From contig NZ_VZZJ01000001.1 in assembly GCF_008806345.1 (NCBI RefSeq), positions 1-64,000 of the forward strand: a stretch of DNA of 64,000 bases, given 5' to 3'. The position numbers and the translations under genes are program-made. Shown in pieces: positions 16,879-26,306 of the stretch (position 1 is the first letter of the stretch; every line of letters begins with the position of its first letter). The stretch comes from Methylobacterium planeticum. Lineage in GTDB: Bacteria > Pseudomonadota > Alphaproteobacteria > Rhizobiales > Beijerinckiaceae. Below the pieces are notes generated by a model. It was not told the DNA's origin, did no database searches, and saw nothing but the letters and a program-made list of their open reading frames with translations.

Positions 16879-17151
16879 ATGACCAACGAGACCGCACAGC
16901 ATTCCGGCGCCTGGGTCAGCTTCACCTACGCGTCCTTCGTCGGGTCCGCCGCCATGGTCGGCCTCGGCATCCTGTTCATGCCGATCGATATCTGGCTCAA
17001 GGGCTACCTCGCCATGGGCGTGGTGATGCTCGTCCAGTCCTGCGTCACGATGACGAAGACCGTGCGCGACGTCCACGAGGGCAAGCGCATGGTCAACCGG
17101 ATCGAGGATGCCCGCACCGAGCGCCTGCTGATGTCGGTCACCAAGGACTGA
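16879..17151 (+). CDS. YiaA/YiaB-like two-helix inner-membrane protein
   Basis: Protein of 90 residues with two membrane segments (about 12-32, AWVSFTYASFVGSAAMVGLG, and 38-58, IWLKGYLAMGVVMLVQSC), then a soluble tail TKTVRDVHEGKRMVNRIEDA. The spacing and the AW-SF-YASF-G motif fit the YiaAB helix domain. GGAGAA lies upstream of the ATG. It is in the same transcription unit as the PspA-like gene. Confidence 0.8.
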   Translation: MTNETAQHSGAWVSFTYASFVGSAAMVGLGILFMPIDIWLKGYLAMGVVMLVQSCVTMTKTVRDVHEGKRMVNRIEDARTERLLMSVTKD

Positions 17152-17212
17152 GCGGAGCCGCCCGGGGGGGACCCTCGCCGGCGCCGCCGCGACGGTTCGG
17201 GCGGCTTCCACG

Positions 17213-17247
17213 AAGAACAGCGCCGCGCAAAGCGCGGCGCTGTTCTT
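17213..17247 (+). terminator. Strong intrinsic terminator after the pspA-yiaA unit
   Basis: A perfect 16-bp stem (17213-17228 with 17232-17247) encloses an AAA loop. The arms begin AAGAACAG and end CTGTTCTT, so the 3' side supplies a short U-rich run. Confidence 0.85.
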
Positions 17248-17637
17248 GCTCCACTGCAATCGATCGCCCCCGGCCTTCGGGCGAAATGTGCGATCTCAGA
17301 CAATCGGGGAAACCGGGGGTGTAATAGCGCGATATCGGAGTAGTGTCTTCAGCAACAAAACTTCCGCCCTTTCGCGTGCAGTCCTGAAAATGTTGGATCA
17401 GCGTTCGTGGTCTTCAGCGCTCAGGTCGGGACCGAAAGGGTTCGATGCTGCGCGACTTCTATCACGAAGCGATCCGCCCAAGAGATTCGCAGCTTCGATG
17501 ATGGTCTCGCGTCAGGCTGGATCGATCGCGCCCGAATGACCGGTTGAAGCCATCGGTCGTTCCGGCGCCTCGGCCGAAATCCGACATGGGCGCCCTGTCG
17601 GAGGCGCTGGACCGGTCCCGATCCAAGACTGAGCATC
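17248..17637. other. Upstream region of the type I secretion locus, no gene seen
   Basis: About 390 nt, less GC-rich than its surroundings between about 17330 and 17420. Short open frames here have no coding character or ribosome-binding sites. It probably holds the promoter of the ABC exporter gene; I cannot assign a sigma-factor consensus. Confidence 0.4.
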
Positions 17638-19413
17638 ATGATCTCGAGCAAGGCCTCCTCGATCCTGGGTCACGGCGTTCGTTCGATGAGGCCGGCGCTC
17701 GTCACGGCGCTGGTCTTCGGGCTGTTCATCAACGTCCTGCTGCTGGCCAGCCCGCTCTACATGCTGCAGATCTACGATCGGGTCCTGGCGAGCCGCAACG
17801 AGGTGACGCTGGTCGGCCTGACCGTGATCGTCGCCGTCGCGCTCCTCGTCTGCGCCGTCCTGGAAATGCTGCGCTCGCGCATCCTCGTGCGCGGCGGCCT
17901 CGCCTTCGACCGCCGGATCGCGGAGCCGATCTTCGGCGCGGTGCATCGCGGCCACCTGCTGCGCCCCGAGGCCGGGCACGGCAGCGCCCTGCGCGACATC
18001 GATACGGTCCGGGAGTTCCTGACGGGGCCGGGGCTGCTCGCCTTCTGCGACGCGCCCTGGGCCCCGATCTTCCTGTGCATCTGCTTCCTGCTCCACCCGT
18101 GGTTCGGCTGGATGATCGCGGCCGGCGGCGGCGCCATCCTGAGCCTCGCTCTCCTCAACGAGTGCGCGACGCGCACTGCCCTGGCGCGGGCCTCCCGGGC
18201 CGGGAACGCGGCCGGAACCTGCGCCCAGGCGGCCCTCCGCAACGGCGAGGTCATTCAGGCGATGGGGATGCTCGCCGCCTTCCGGGCCCTCTGGAACGGG
18301 CGCCACCGCGACGTCCTGGTCTCCCAGGCCCGCGCCAGCGACCGCTCCGGCCTCATCGTCGCCCTGTCGAAGTTCATCCGCATGTTCTTGCAGATGATGA
18401 TCCTCTGCCTCGGCGCCTACCTGGCGATCCAGCGGGAGATCACCCCCGGCTCGATGATCGCCGCGTCGATCCTCGGCGGCCGTGCCCTGGCGCCGGTCGA
18501 GGTGCTGGTGGCGAACTGGCGCAGCTTCGCGGCGGCCCGGATCAGCTACGCCCGGCTGAAGCAGCTCGATGCGGTGGCCGCCCCCCCGGTCGAGCGGATC
18601 GCGCTGCCGCGGCCCCGCGGCGAGATCGAGGCCGAGAACCTCTTCGCGGCGGCGCCCGGCCAGCGCAGCCCGGTCCTGCGCGGGATCAGCTTCCGCCTGG
18701 CGCCCGGCACGGTCCTGGGCGTCGTCGGGCCGAGCGCCGCCGGCAAGTCGAGCCTCGCCCGGGCGATGACCGGGGTCTGGCCGCTGCAGCGGGGCACCGT
18801 GCGCATCGACGGGGCGGACCTCGCGCACTGGGATCCGCAGGCCCTCGGGCGCCATCTCGGCTACCTGCCGCAGGATGTGGAGCTGTTCGCCGGCACGGTC
18901 GCGCAGAACATCGCCCGCTTCCAGGATCTCGATGCCGAAGCCGTGATCGCGGTGGCCGAGGCGGCGGGGTGCCACACCATGATCCAGGAGCTCGCCGACG
19001 GTTACAACACGCAGATCGGCGCGGGCGGCTACGTCCTGTCGGGCGGGCAGCGGCAGCGCATCGCCCTCGCCCGGGCCATGTACGGAGACCCGCGCTTCGT
19101 CGTCCTCGACGAGCCGGATGCGAGCCTCGATGCGGCCGGGGAGGCGGCGCTGATGCGGGCGCTGTCCGACTTGAGGCGCCGCGGCGCGACCGTCCTGATC
19201 ATCACCCACAAGGTCAACCTCCTGGCCGAGGCCGACCTCGTCCTGACCCTGGAGGGGGGGGCGGTCCGAAGCTCGGGCTCGCCGGACGAAGTCCTGCGCG
19301 GCCTGGCGCGCCCGGGCCCGGTCCGGGGCCTCGTCAGCGTGGCGGGCGGCACGGCGAGCGAGGCGGCCACCCAGGACGCCCCCTTCGTCCCCGCGCAGCG
19401 CGCGGTCGGCTGA
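17638..19413 (+). CDS. Type I secretion ABC exporter (PrtD/HlyB-like permease-ATPase)
   Basis: Fused permease-ATPase of 591 residues. The N-terminal six-helix region (about 20-300, beginning ALVTALVFGLFINVLLLASP) is of the PrtD type without an N-terminal C39 peptidase domain. The ATPase domain (about 325-560) has Walker A GPSAAGKS (364-371, Lys370), signature LSGGQRQR (from 467) and Walker B VVLDEPD (Asp491, Glu492). It powers one-step export across both membranes together with an HlyD adaptor and a TolC-like outer-membrane protein; no tolC gene is present here. The adaptor gene starts 3 nt after its stop. Confidence 0.93.
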   Translation: MISSKASSILGHGVRSMRPALVTALVFGLFINVLLLASPLYMLQIYDRVLASRNEVTLVGLTVIVAVALLVCAVLEMLRSRILVRGGLAFDRRIAEPIFGAVHRGHLLRPEAGHGSALRDIDTVREFLTGPGLLAFCDAPWAPIFLCICFLLHPWFGWMIAAGGGAILSLALLNECATRTALARASRAGNAAGTCAQAALRNGEVIQAMGMLAAFRALWNGRHRDVLVSQARASDRSGLIVALSKFIRMFLQMMILCLGAYLAIQREITPGSMIAASILGGRALAPVEVLVANWRSFAAARISYARLKQLDAVAAPPVERIALPRPRGEIEAENLFAAAPGQRSPVLRGISFRLAPGTVLGVVGPSAAGKSSLARAMTGVWPLQRGTVRIDGADLAHWDPQALGRHLGYLPQDVELFAGTVAQNIARFQDLDAEAVIAVAEAAGCHTMIQELADGYNTQIGAGGYVLSGGQRQRIALARAMYGDPRFVVLDEPDASLDAAGEAALMRALSDLRRRGATVLIITHKVNLLAEADLVLTLEGGAVRSSGSPDEVLRGLARPGPVRGLVSVAGGTASEAATQDAPFVPAQRAVG

Positions 19414-19416
19414 GCC

Positions 19417-20841
19417 ATGGTCGCGAGCCTCGCCGGATCGCAGCCCCCTGAACACCCGCCCCGGTCCTGGCGGGGGGCGGCCCTTTCGCTCCACCCCGCG
19501 CCGGCGCGCTCGGGCGCCGCCCCGGGCCCGGCGGCGATTCCGCCCGCACCGCTTCCGGTGACGACCTGGCGCTTCCACGCGATCGCCGGCTACGCGCTGA
19601 TCCTCCTCACCTTCGGGGTCATCGGCGGCTGGAGCATGGTGGCGCGGCTCGACCGGGCGGTGGTCAGCCCCGGGATCATCAACGTCGAATCGAGCCGCAA
19701 GGTCGTGCAGCATTTCGAGGGCGGCATGGTCCGGGAGGTGCTCGTCCGGGAGGGGCAGTCCGTGCGCGAGGGCGACATCCTCCTGCGCCTCGAATCCCTG
19801 CAATCGCGCGCGACCGTCGACCTGTTCCAGGGGCAGCTCGACGCCGCCCTGATCCTCGAGGCGCGCCTGATCGCCGAGCGGGACCGCAAGAGCGGCCTCG
19901 ACCTTCCGCAGGAGATCGCCGCCCGCGCCGGCGAGCCTCCCGTCGCCCGGGTGATCAACGACCAACTCAACCAGCTCCAGGAGCGGCAGACCTCCCTGCG
20001 GGCGCAGATCGACCTTCTGGCGGCCCGGATGACGCAGCTCCGGACCGAGATGAGCGGGCTGGCCGTCGAGCGCACCTCCGTCGAGGAGCAGATCGGCTTC
20101 ATCAACCAGGAGCTCGCCGGCCTCCGGGTGCTGCGCGACAAGAACCTGGTGCCGCTCTCGCGCCTCCTCGTGATGGAGCGCGAGCGCACCCGCCTCGAGG
20201 GCATCGTCGGTCGCTCGATCGCCGACACCGCCAAGGCGCAGAACGCCATCGGGGAGGCGGGCCTGCAGATCGCGCAGCTGAAGCAGAAGCTGCAGGAGGA
20301 GATCGCCGGCCAGCTCCTCGAGACCCGGCAGAAGATTTCCGAGCTGCGGGAGAAACTTTCGGTTGCACAGGACATCTTCAAGCGCCTCGCCGTGACGGCC
20401 TCCCGGGGCGGCGTGGTCCAGGCGCTGAAGGTCTACACGGTCGGGCAGGTGATCCGCTCCGGCGAGCCCCTGATGGAGATCGTGCCGACGAGCGACAAGC
20501 TCGTGGTCCACGTCCAGTTCGCCCCGAACGACCTCGAGACCGTGCAGGCGGGCATGCCGGCCGAGATCCGGTTCCCGACCTTCCATTCTCGCCGGATCCC
20601 CACGATCCTCGGGCACCTCGCCTCGGTCTCGCGCGACCGCCTGATCGACGAGACGACGAAGCAGCCCTACTTCCTCGGCATCATCGAGATCAGCGAGATT
20701 CAGGTCCCGGACGCGATCCGGCACCGGCTCGTGGCCGGCATGCCGGCCGAGATCGTGGTCACGACCGGCGAGCGCACCGCCCTCGACTACCTGGTGGCGC
20801 CCCTGTTCGAGGCGATGGGGCGCGGCTTCCATGAACGCTGA
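19417..20841 (+). CDS. Type I secretion membrane-fusion protein (HlyD/PrtE-like)
   Basis: Adaptor of 474 residues: Pro/Ala-rich cytosolic N-terminus, one transmembrane helix (about 52-72, YALILLTFGVIGGWSMVARL), lipoyl-like half motif (VVQHFEGGMVREVLVREGQ), a long coiled coil (about 150-320), second lipoyl half (VTASRGGVVQALKVYTVGQ) and beta-barrel. It joins the ABC exporter to an outer-membrane channel. It lies 3 nt downstream of the exporter gene and 200 nt upstream of the probable client gene. Confidence 0.93.
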   Translation: MVASLAGSQPPEHPPRSWRGAALSLHPAPARSGAAPGPAAIPPAPLPVTTWRFHAIAGYALILLTFGVIGGWSMVARLDRAVVSPGIINVESSRKVVQHFEGGMVREVLVREGQSVREGDILLRLESLQSRATVDLFQGQLDAALILEARLIAERDRKSGLDLPQEIAARAGEPPVARVINDQLNQLQERQTSLRAQIDLLAARMTQLRTEMSGLAVERTSVEEQIGFINQELAGLRVLRDKNLVPLSRLLVMERERTRLEGIVGRSIADTAKAQNAIGEAGLQIAQLKQKLQEEIAGQLLETRQKISELREKLSVAQDIFKRLAVTASRGGVVQALKVYTVGQVIRSGEPLMEIVPTSDKLVVHVQFAPNDLETVQAGMPAEIRFPTFHSRRIPTILGHLASVSRDRLIDETTKQPYFLGIIEISEIQVPDAIRHRLVAGMPAEIVVTTGERTALDYLVAPLFEAMGRGFHER

Positions 20842-21041
20842 ATCATGACCGGGGGCCCGCGCGCAGGCCGGGAATTGGAGTTTTGTACGCTACCTGCGGT
20901 TGCCTCCGGCGCCCGATCGGATCAGCATCGCGCCGGGACGGATCCTCCGCGAAGCACCGCGACGCCGCGGGAGGGGTCCGGCAGGCGAGATCCTCGGTGC
21001 AGCGTCCCCCGCGGCGCAGACCACGGGATTGGGATGGGCCC

Positions 21042-24000
21042 ATGAATGCGGTGATCTCGTTCTTCCGGCCGGCCCCCACGGCGCGCGGACATTGGTCGCA
21101 GCAGGAGCTCGCCGAGTTCTACCGCGTCGAGGCGGCCCTGGTGCAGGCCGGGATGCGCATCACCAGCGAGTGCGGCCTCAGCGACGAGGACGATCCCTGG
21201 TTCGTGTTCTGCCGCCCGGACGGCGACACGATCATGCATTTCGCGCGCATCGACAGCGCCTACGTCATCGCCTCGGAGACCCTCGAAACACCCCTGCGCG
21301 GCCCGAACTTCCGAGCCCTGCTGAACGAGCTCGCGGCCCGGCACCCGACCCTTCTGCCGATTCCCCCGGCCCAGAGCGGTGCCCGGCTCGTCATCCACCC
21401 GGCGGCCCTCCTCGCCGCCATCGTGGCGAGCGCGGCCTTCAGCCTTTTCTCGGAGGACGCGGTCGCGCACGAGCTGACCTCGAAGGGGGTCGGGACGGCG
21501 CACGCGGCCGATTCGCCGGACGGGGCGGCCCCGGTCGCCTCCCTCGACGCGCCGCCCCCCGCCCACGCCAAGGCGGAGGTCCCCCGGGAGGGCGGCGAGG
21601 ACGACCAGCGCAAGCACTTCAGCACCATCATCCTGTCGGCGATGCTCATCGCCGAGGGCGCCTTCGCCTTCACGGACCTCGCGCACACGCTCAGCCCCGA
21701 ACTCCTGGCCACCGACGCCTCCGGCGAGGCCCTGGCCACCGTCGCGCACGCGGACGCCTCCGCCTCCGCCGCGGCCTCCGGGACCGAGCGCGCCGCCGCC
21801 GCCGCGCGCCAGGCCGAATCGGCCTCCCTCCTGCGGCCGGGGGTGGATTGCGCCGGCCAGCCGGACAGCGCGCCGGGGCCGGGCAGCGCCGCCTGCCTCC
21901 CGCCCGGCCAGATGAATGCGGGCTTCCACGATTTCGGCAGCCTGACCTCGACGAGCCTGCTCCAGTTCCTGCAGCTCAGCCCCGGCAATCTCGGGGCGAT
22001 CCAGGCGTCGGAGGTGGGCTCGGGCGTGGCTCTCGTGACCCGCGCGGCCCATGCCGAGAAGGGCCCGGCCCCCGCGACCCCGGACGCCCCGAGCGCCCCG
22101 GCCTCGCAGGGCAGCGGCCCGGATCCGGCGGCCAACGCGGCCTCGTCCTCGGCCAAGAAGGCGAGCGTCCCCGAGCACCGGGACGGGGCCAGCGCCGCGA
22201 CCGCCGCCGCCCCGACCGCCGCGGCCTCCGTCGCCCCGGCCTCCCCCGTGGCGGCCCATCCCTCCGCCTCGGACCCGATGAGCGCGACGAGCGGCGCCAA
22301 GACCAGCGCGGCGGCCCTCCAGACCGTCACCACCGAGGCCGGCACCGCCAACGCCGCCCTGCAGGCCTCTGGCGAGAAGCCCGCCACCTCCGACGGCACC
22401 GCGTCCTCGTCCTCGGGGAGTTCCGCGTCCTCGGCCTCGGCGCTGTCGGCCACGACCTCCACCCCCGCCACGTCGAGCGTCGCGGCCGTGAGCCTCGCGG
22501 CTCAGGCCACGGCCGCCGCCGCGGCGACCGACACCGCCGCCGTCAAGGTGCTGCTCTCGACCCTGACGGGCACCGGCACAGGCTCCGGGACCGGCTCCGG
22601 AACGGGTCCGGGGGAGGGCGCTTCCACCGGCGCCGGCACCGGTCTGTCCAGCGCGACGGACGGCGCCGTCGCGCATGCGGCGACCGACACCGCCTCCAAG
22701 GGCCTCGCGCTGGCGTCGACGAGCGTGGCGGCGCCCGTGAAGGTCGTGGTCTCGGCGGTCGGCGACGCCGCCACCACCCTCGCCACCACGACCCACGCCG
22801 CCGCCCAGGCCGTCACCCCCGTCAAGGTCGTGCTGCCGGGCGCCACCGATGCGTCCGTCGTCGCCACCGCGACGGAGACCGCGCACGCGGTCACGACGGC
22901 CGCGGCCACGGCGGCGACCGCGCCGAACCTCGACGCCGCGGCACCGACCGCCACGGCCGTGGCGGCCGTCCTCCCCGTGATCTTGCCCGTGCCCGTGCCC
23001 GTGCCGGTGTCCCTTCCGGTGAGCGCCCCCGCCGCGGTGCAGACGACCGATCCCACGGCCGCCGACCTGTCCATCGCGACCACGCCGGTCGCCGCGAGCA
23101 CCTCCGCGGGCGACACGCATGCGGGCCTCGTCAGCGAGGTCGTCGCGACCGTCACGACCCCGCCCGCCACCGCGACGCCCCCGGTCACCGCGGCCCCGGC
23201 CGAGTCCGGAAGCGCGACGGCCCTCCACGTGATCCTCGACCCGCCGACGCCGATCGATCCCCCGCCGGTGGCCGTCCACAGCCCGGCCGTCCGGACCGAG
23301 GCGTCTCACCCGGAAGCCGCCGCCGAGCCCTCGGGCGCCGCCGCGACCTCGACCGCGGCGGCCCACGACACCGGGTTGAGCGCCGTGACGGCGGCGCTCC
23401 TGCCCGCAGCGCCCGCGAGTTCCGGCACGGCCACGGGCTGCCAGGGCACTGGAAGCCCGGCGCACGCGTCCGATCCGGCCGCAGCCAGCGCTCCGACACC
23501 CGCCGATCCGCATGCCGGCGCCGCGGCGGCGCCGGATGCGCAGGGCAACGCCAGCGCTCCGACACCCGCCGATCCGCATGCCGGCGCCGCGGCGGCGCCG
23601 GATGCGCAGGGCAACGCCAGCGCTCCGACACTCGCCGACCCGCACGCGGCCGAAGTGGCGGCGCCGGATGCGCACGGCAACGCCAGCGCCCCGGCTCTCC
23701 TCGGCCTCGCGAATGCCCTCGCCCCCGTCCCGGAGGTGCACGCGGCCCCCGACGCCCCGCCCGCGCAGGGTGCGCCGGCCCCCGCCGCGACGCCGGCCCC
23801 GCCGGAGGCGCCCCACCAGTCCCCGGCGGCCGATGCCGCGGCGGCCCCGGCTCCGCAAGGCGCGCCGCCTCCGGGCGCGGCTCCGGTTCCCGCCGGATCC
23901 CCGCCCGCCGCCGGCATCCCGGTCGCCACGGTGGCGGCGGACGGCAACCTCGTGTTCGCCTCCGATGGCGGCGGCCCCGGACCGGGCGAGGCCGGACCCG

Positions 24001-24086
24001 CATCCGCCCATCCGGACCTCGCCGGCGACGTCAAGCTGATCGGATTGCCGACCGACCTCCACCTGTTCCACGCCGGCCTCGCGTGA
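21042..24086 (+). CDS. Large Ala/Thr/Pro-rich membrane-linked protein, probable type I secretion client
   Basis: Protein of 1014 residues, function unknown. Residues 1-105 form a folded domain (WSQQELAEFYRVEAALVQAG, then WFVFCRPDGDTIMHFARID). Two hydrophobic segments follow (about 116-136 and 193-210). From about residue 300 it is low complexity: Ala/Thr/Ser/Val-rich, a Gly-Thr run (TGTGTGSGTGSGTGPGEG) and Pro-Val runs. Three consecutive 22-residue repeats (from about residue 815) read ASAPTPADPHAG-AAAAPDAQGN. No RTX nonapeptides (GGxGxD) are seen. The tail is LIGLPTDLHLFHAGLA. Its place after the ABC and HlyD genes suggests an exported client or a dedicated accessory protein. ATG 21042 (MNAVISFFRP) begins the conserved-looking domain. 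Confidence 0.7.
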   Translation: MNAVISFFRPAPTARGHWSQQELAEFYRVEAALVQAGMRITSECGLSDEDDPWFVFCRPDGDTIMHFARIDSAYVIASETLETPLRGPNFRALLNELAARHPTLLPIPPAQSGARLVIHPAALLAAIVASAAFSLFSEDAVAHELTSKGVGTAHAADSPDGAAPVASLDAPPPAHAKAEVPREGGEDDQRKHFSTIILSAMLIAEGAFAFTDLAHTLSPELLATDASGEALATVAHADASASAAASGTERAAAAARQAESASLLRPGVDCAGQPDSAPGPGSAACLPPGQMNAGFHDFGSLTSTSLLQFLQLSPGNLGAIQASEVGSGVALVTRAAHAEKGPAPATPDAPSAPASQGSGPDPAANAASSSAKKASVPEHRDGASAATAAAPTAAASVAPASPVAAHPSASDPMSATSGAKTSAAALQTVTTEAGTANAALQASGEKPATSDGTASSSSGSSASSASALSATTSTPATSSVAAVSLAAQATAAAAATDTAAVKVLLSTLTGTGTGSGTGSGTGPGEGASTGAGTGLSSATDGAVAHAATDTASKGLALASTSVAAPVKVVVSAVGDAATTLATTTHAAAQAVTPVKVVLPGATDASVVATATETAHAVTTAAATAATAPNLDAAAPTATAVAAVLPVILPVPVPVPVSLPVSAPAAVQTTDPTAADLSIATTPVAASTSAGDTHAGLVSEVVATVTTPPATATPPVTAAPAESGSATALHVILDPPTPIDPPPVAVHSPAVRTEASHPEAAAEPSGAAATSTAAAHDTGLSAVTAALLPAAPASSGTATGCQGTGSPAHASDPAAASAPTPADPHAGAAAAPDAQGNASAPTPADPHAGAAAAPDAQGNASAPTLADPHAAEVAAPDAHGNASAPALLGLANALAPVPEVHAAPDAPPAQGAPAPAATPAPPEAPHQSPAADAAAAPAPQGAPPPGAAPVPAGSPPAAGIPVATVAADGNLVFASDGGGPGPGEAGPASAHPDLAGDVKLIGLPTDLHLFHAGLA
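23484..23681 (+). repeat. Three 66-bp in-frame tandem repeats
   Basis: Units lie at 23484-23549, 23550-23615 and 23616-23681. The first two are identical or nearly so and the third is diverged (LADPHAAEV in place of PADPHAGAA). A 12-nt start of a fourth unit follows. They encode 22-residue repeats of the large Ala-rich protein. Confidence 0.9.
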
Positions 24087-24331
24087 GATCCGGCGCGCTC
24101 GCGCCGCCGACCGATCCCGGGCGCTAAAGCCCGGGCGCAGCGGAGCCGGAGCCGTCTCGACGCCTCGCGCGGAGCGCCCCTGCGCGAGCGGGTCCGGCGC
24201 GCCCGGAAATCCCCTCGTCCGCCGCCGCGATCCGGGCCCCGCTTCGCCGCCGGCCCGGTCCGCTGCATTGAATTTGCGCAGGGACACGGGCATATCGCGG
24301 GCGATTGCGATGGTGACGCGGAGGCATTCCC

Positions 24332-26194
24332 TTGAGCGAGACGGTGGAGCGGCACGAATTCGGTGCCGAGGTCGGGCGCCTGTTGGATCTGGTCGTCCAC
24401 GCCCTCTATTCCGACCGCGAGATCTTCCTGCGCGAACTGGTGGCGAACGCCGCCGACGCCATGGACCGGCGGCGCTTCGAGGCGCTGACCGACGCGGCGA
24501 GCGTCCTGCCGCCCGATGCCAAGGTCCGGATCGTGCCGGACAAGGCGGCGCGCACCCTCACCATCACGGATGCCGGCCTCGGCATGTCGAAGCAGGATCT
24601 GGCGCAGAATCTCGGCACCATCGCCCGCTCCGGCACCCGCGCCTTCTCGCAGTCCCTTAACGAGACCAGACCTGCCGAGACCAAGACCGGAGAGGACGGC
24701 CAGGACCCGCGCCCGAGCCTGATCGGCCAGTTCGGCGTCGGCTTCTACTCGGCCTTCATGGTCGCCGACCGGGTCAGCGTCACCTCCCGCCGGGCCGGGG
24801 CCGAGGAGGCCTGGACCTGGGCCTCGGAGGGCCAGGGCAGCTACACCCTGGAGCGCGCCGAGCGGGCCGAGCCCGGCACCGACATCGTGCTCCACCTCAA
24901 GGCGGACGCGGACGAGTATCTCGAGCCCTACCGGCTCGATCACGTCGTGCGCAAATGGGCCGACTTCATCACGGTGCCGATCGCCCTCGTGCAGGACGGC
25001 AAGGAGGAGGCGGCCAACCAGGGCACCGCCCTGTGGCGCAAGCCCAAATCCGAGATCACGCCCGAGCTCTACGAGGGGTTATACCGCCAGGTCGGCATGA
25101 ACTTCGACAAGCCCTGGGCTACCCTGCACTGGCGGGCCGAGGGCCAGCTCGAATTCACCGCCCTGCTGTTCGTGCCCGGCGCGAAGCCGTTCCAGGCCTT
25201 CGAGGCCGAGCGCGAGAGCAAGGTCCGGCTGCACGTGCGCCGGATGTTCATCACCGACGAGGCGAACCTGCTGCCGTCCTGGCTGCGCTTCGTCCAGGGC
25301 GTCGTCGACACCGAGGACCTGCCCCTCAACGTCTCGCGCGAGATGCTGCAGGCGACCCCGGTCCTCGCCCGGATCCGCCGGGCCGTCACCGGCCGCGTCC
25401 TCTCGGAATTGACGAGCCGCGCCAAGGACGGAGCCGACTACGCCGCATTCTGGGAGAATTTCGGCCCGGTCCTCAAGGAGGGCATCTACGAGGACCACGA
25501 GCGCCGGAGCGAGATCGCGCCGCTCCTGCGCTTCCGCTCCTCCGCGGTCGAGGGCTGGACCTCGCTGCCCGATTACGTCGCGCGCATGAAGGACGGCCAG
25601 GAGGCGATCTACTACCTCGTGGCGGACGATGCCGACGCGCTGGCGCGCTCGCCCCAGCTCGAGGGTTTCCGGGCCCGGGGGCTCGAGGTGCTGCTGCTCT
25701 CCGACCACGTCGACGCCTTCTGGCCGGATTCCCTGAGCCGCTTCGAGGACAAGCCCCTGCGCTCGGTGACGCAGGGCGGCCTCGACCTGTCGAAGTTCGC
25801 ACCCGACGGAGAGGCCGGCGAGGCGCCCGCCGGGATCGACGCCCTGGTGGCGGCCCTGAAGGCGGCGCTCGCCGCCGACGTCTCGGACGTGCGCGCCACC
25901 GACCGCCTGGTCGACAGCGCGGTCGTGCTCTCGGCCTCCGGGAGCGGCCCCGATCTGCAGATGCAGCGCCTGCTGCGCCGGGCCGGACGCGGCGGCGGCA
26001 GCCTGCCGGTGCTTGAGATCAACCCGCGCCATCCCCTGATCCGCGGCCTCGCCGAGGGGCCGGAGAGCGAGGTGCCGGCCGCCGCCGGAACGCTCCTCGA
26101 CCTTGCCCGCATCCAGGACGGCGACACGCCCCGCGACCCCGTCGCCTTCGCCCGCACCGTCGCGGCGGCGCTCGCCGGCCGGATGCCGGGCTGA
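24332..26194 (+). CDS. htpG: Molecular chaperone HtpG (bacterial Hsp90)
   Basis: Hsp90 homologue of 620 residues, the normal bacterial length. GHKL ATPase marks are [29 protein letters not shown] and [14 protein letters not shown]. Middle-domain marks are RRMFITDE and [10 protein letters not shown]. It is an ATP-driven cytosolic chaperone that refolds client proteins under stress. The likely start is TTG 24332 with GGAGG 8-9 nt upstream; the encoded [17 protein letters not shown] fits the family N-terminus. Confidence 0.96.
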   Translation: MSETVERHEFGAEVGRLLDLVVHALYSDREIFLRELVANAADAMDRRRFEALTDAASVLPPDAKVRIVPDKAARTLTITDAGLGMSKQDLAQNLGTIARSGTRAFSQSLNETRPAETKTGEDGQDPRPSLIGQFGVGFYSAFMVADRVSVTSRRAGAEEAWTWASEGQGSYTLERAERAEPGTDIVLHLKADADEYLEPYRLDHVVRKWADFITVPIALVQDGKEEAANQGTALWRKPKSEITPELYEGLYRQVGMNFDKPWATLHWRAEGQLEFTALLFVPGAKPFQAFEAERESKVRLHVRRMFITDEANLLPSWLRFVQGVVDTEDLPLNVSREMLQATPVLARIRRAVTGRVLSELTSRAKDGADYAAFWENFGPVLKEGIYEDHERRSEIAPLLRFRSSAVEGWTSLPDYVARMKDGQEAIYYLVADDADALARSPQLEGFRARGLEVLLLSDHVDAFWPDSLSRFEDKPLRSVTQGGLDLSKFAPDGEAGEAPAGIDALVAALKAALAADVSDVRATDRLVDSAVVLSASGSGPDLQMQRLLRRAGRGGGSLPVLEINPRHPLIRGLAEGPESEVPAAAGTLLDLARIQDGDTPRDPVAFARTVAAALAGRMPG

Positions 26195-26306
26195 GGCCGC
26201 GCGCCCGCGGGCCCGCGGGCGCGGGCGTCCCCGCGCGCGGGGGCCGCCCGTGCGGGCGGAGCGGCGCTTGCACCCTCCGCCCGGCCGGTGGAGGGTTGCG
26301 CCGCCC

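Noticed and set aside
17512..20832. 1106-residue minus-strand open frame across the type I secretion genes
   Set aside because: Antisense frame of high-GC coding DNA; Arg/Asp/Gly/His-rich composition, no motifs, while both plus-strand genes have full family signatures.
22560..22640. Gly-Thr run considered as an RTX repeat
   Set aside because: It lacks Asp and the GGxGxDxUx nonapeptide pattern, so calcium-binding RTX repeats are not present.
23484..23681. Regular 66-bp repeats considered as a CRISPR-like array
   Set aside because: Units are contiguous without spacers, are multiples of three and are translated in frame.
20922..24293. 1123-residue minus-strand frame opposite the Ala-rich protein
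   Set aside because: Arg/Gly-only composition and no ribosome-binding site; the plus frame has a folded N-terminal domain and matches the operon direction.
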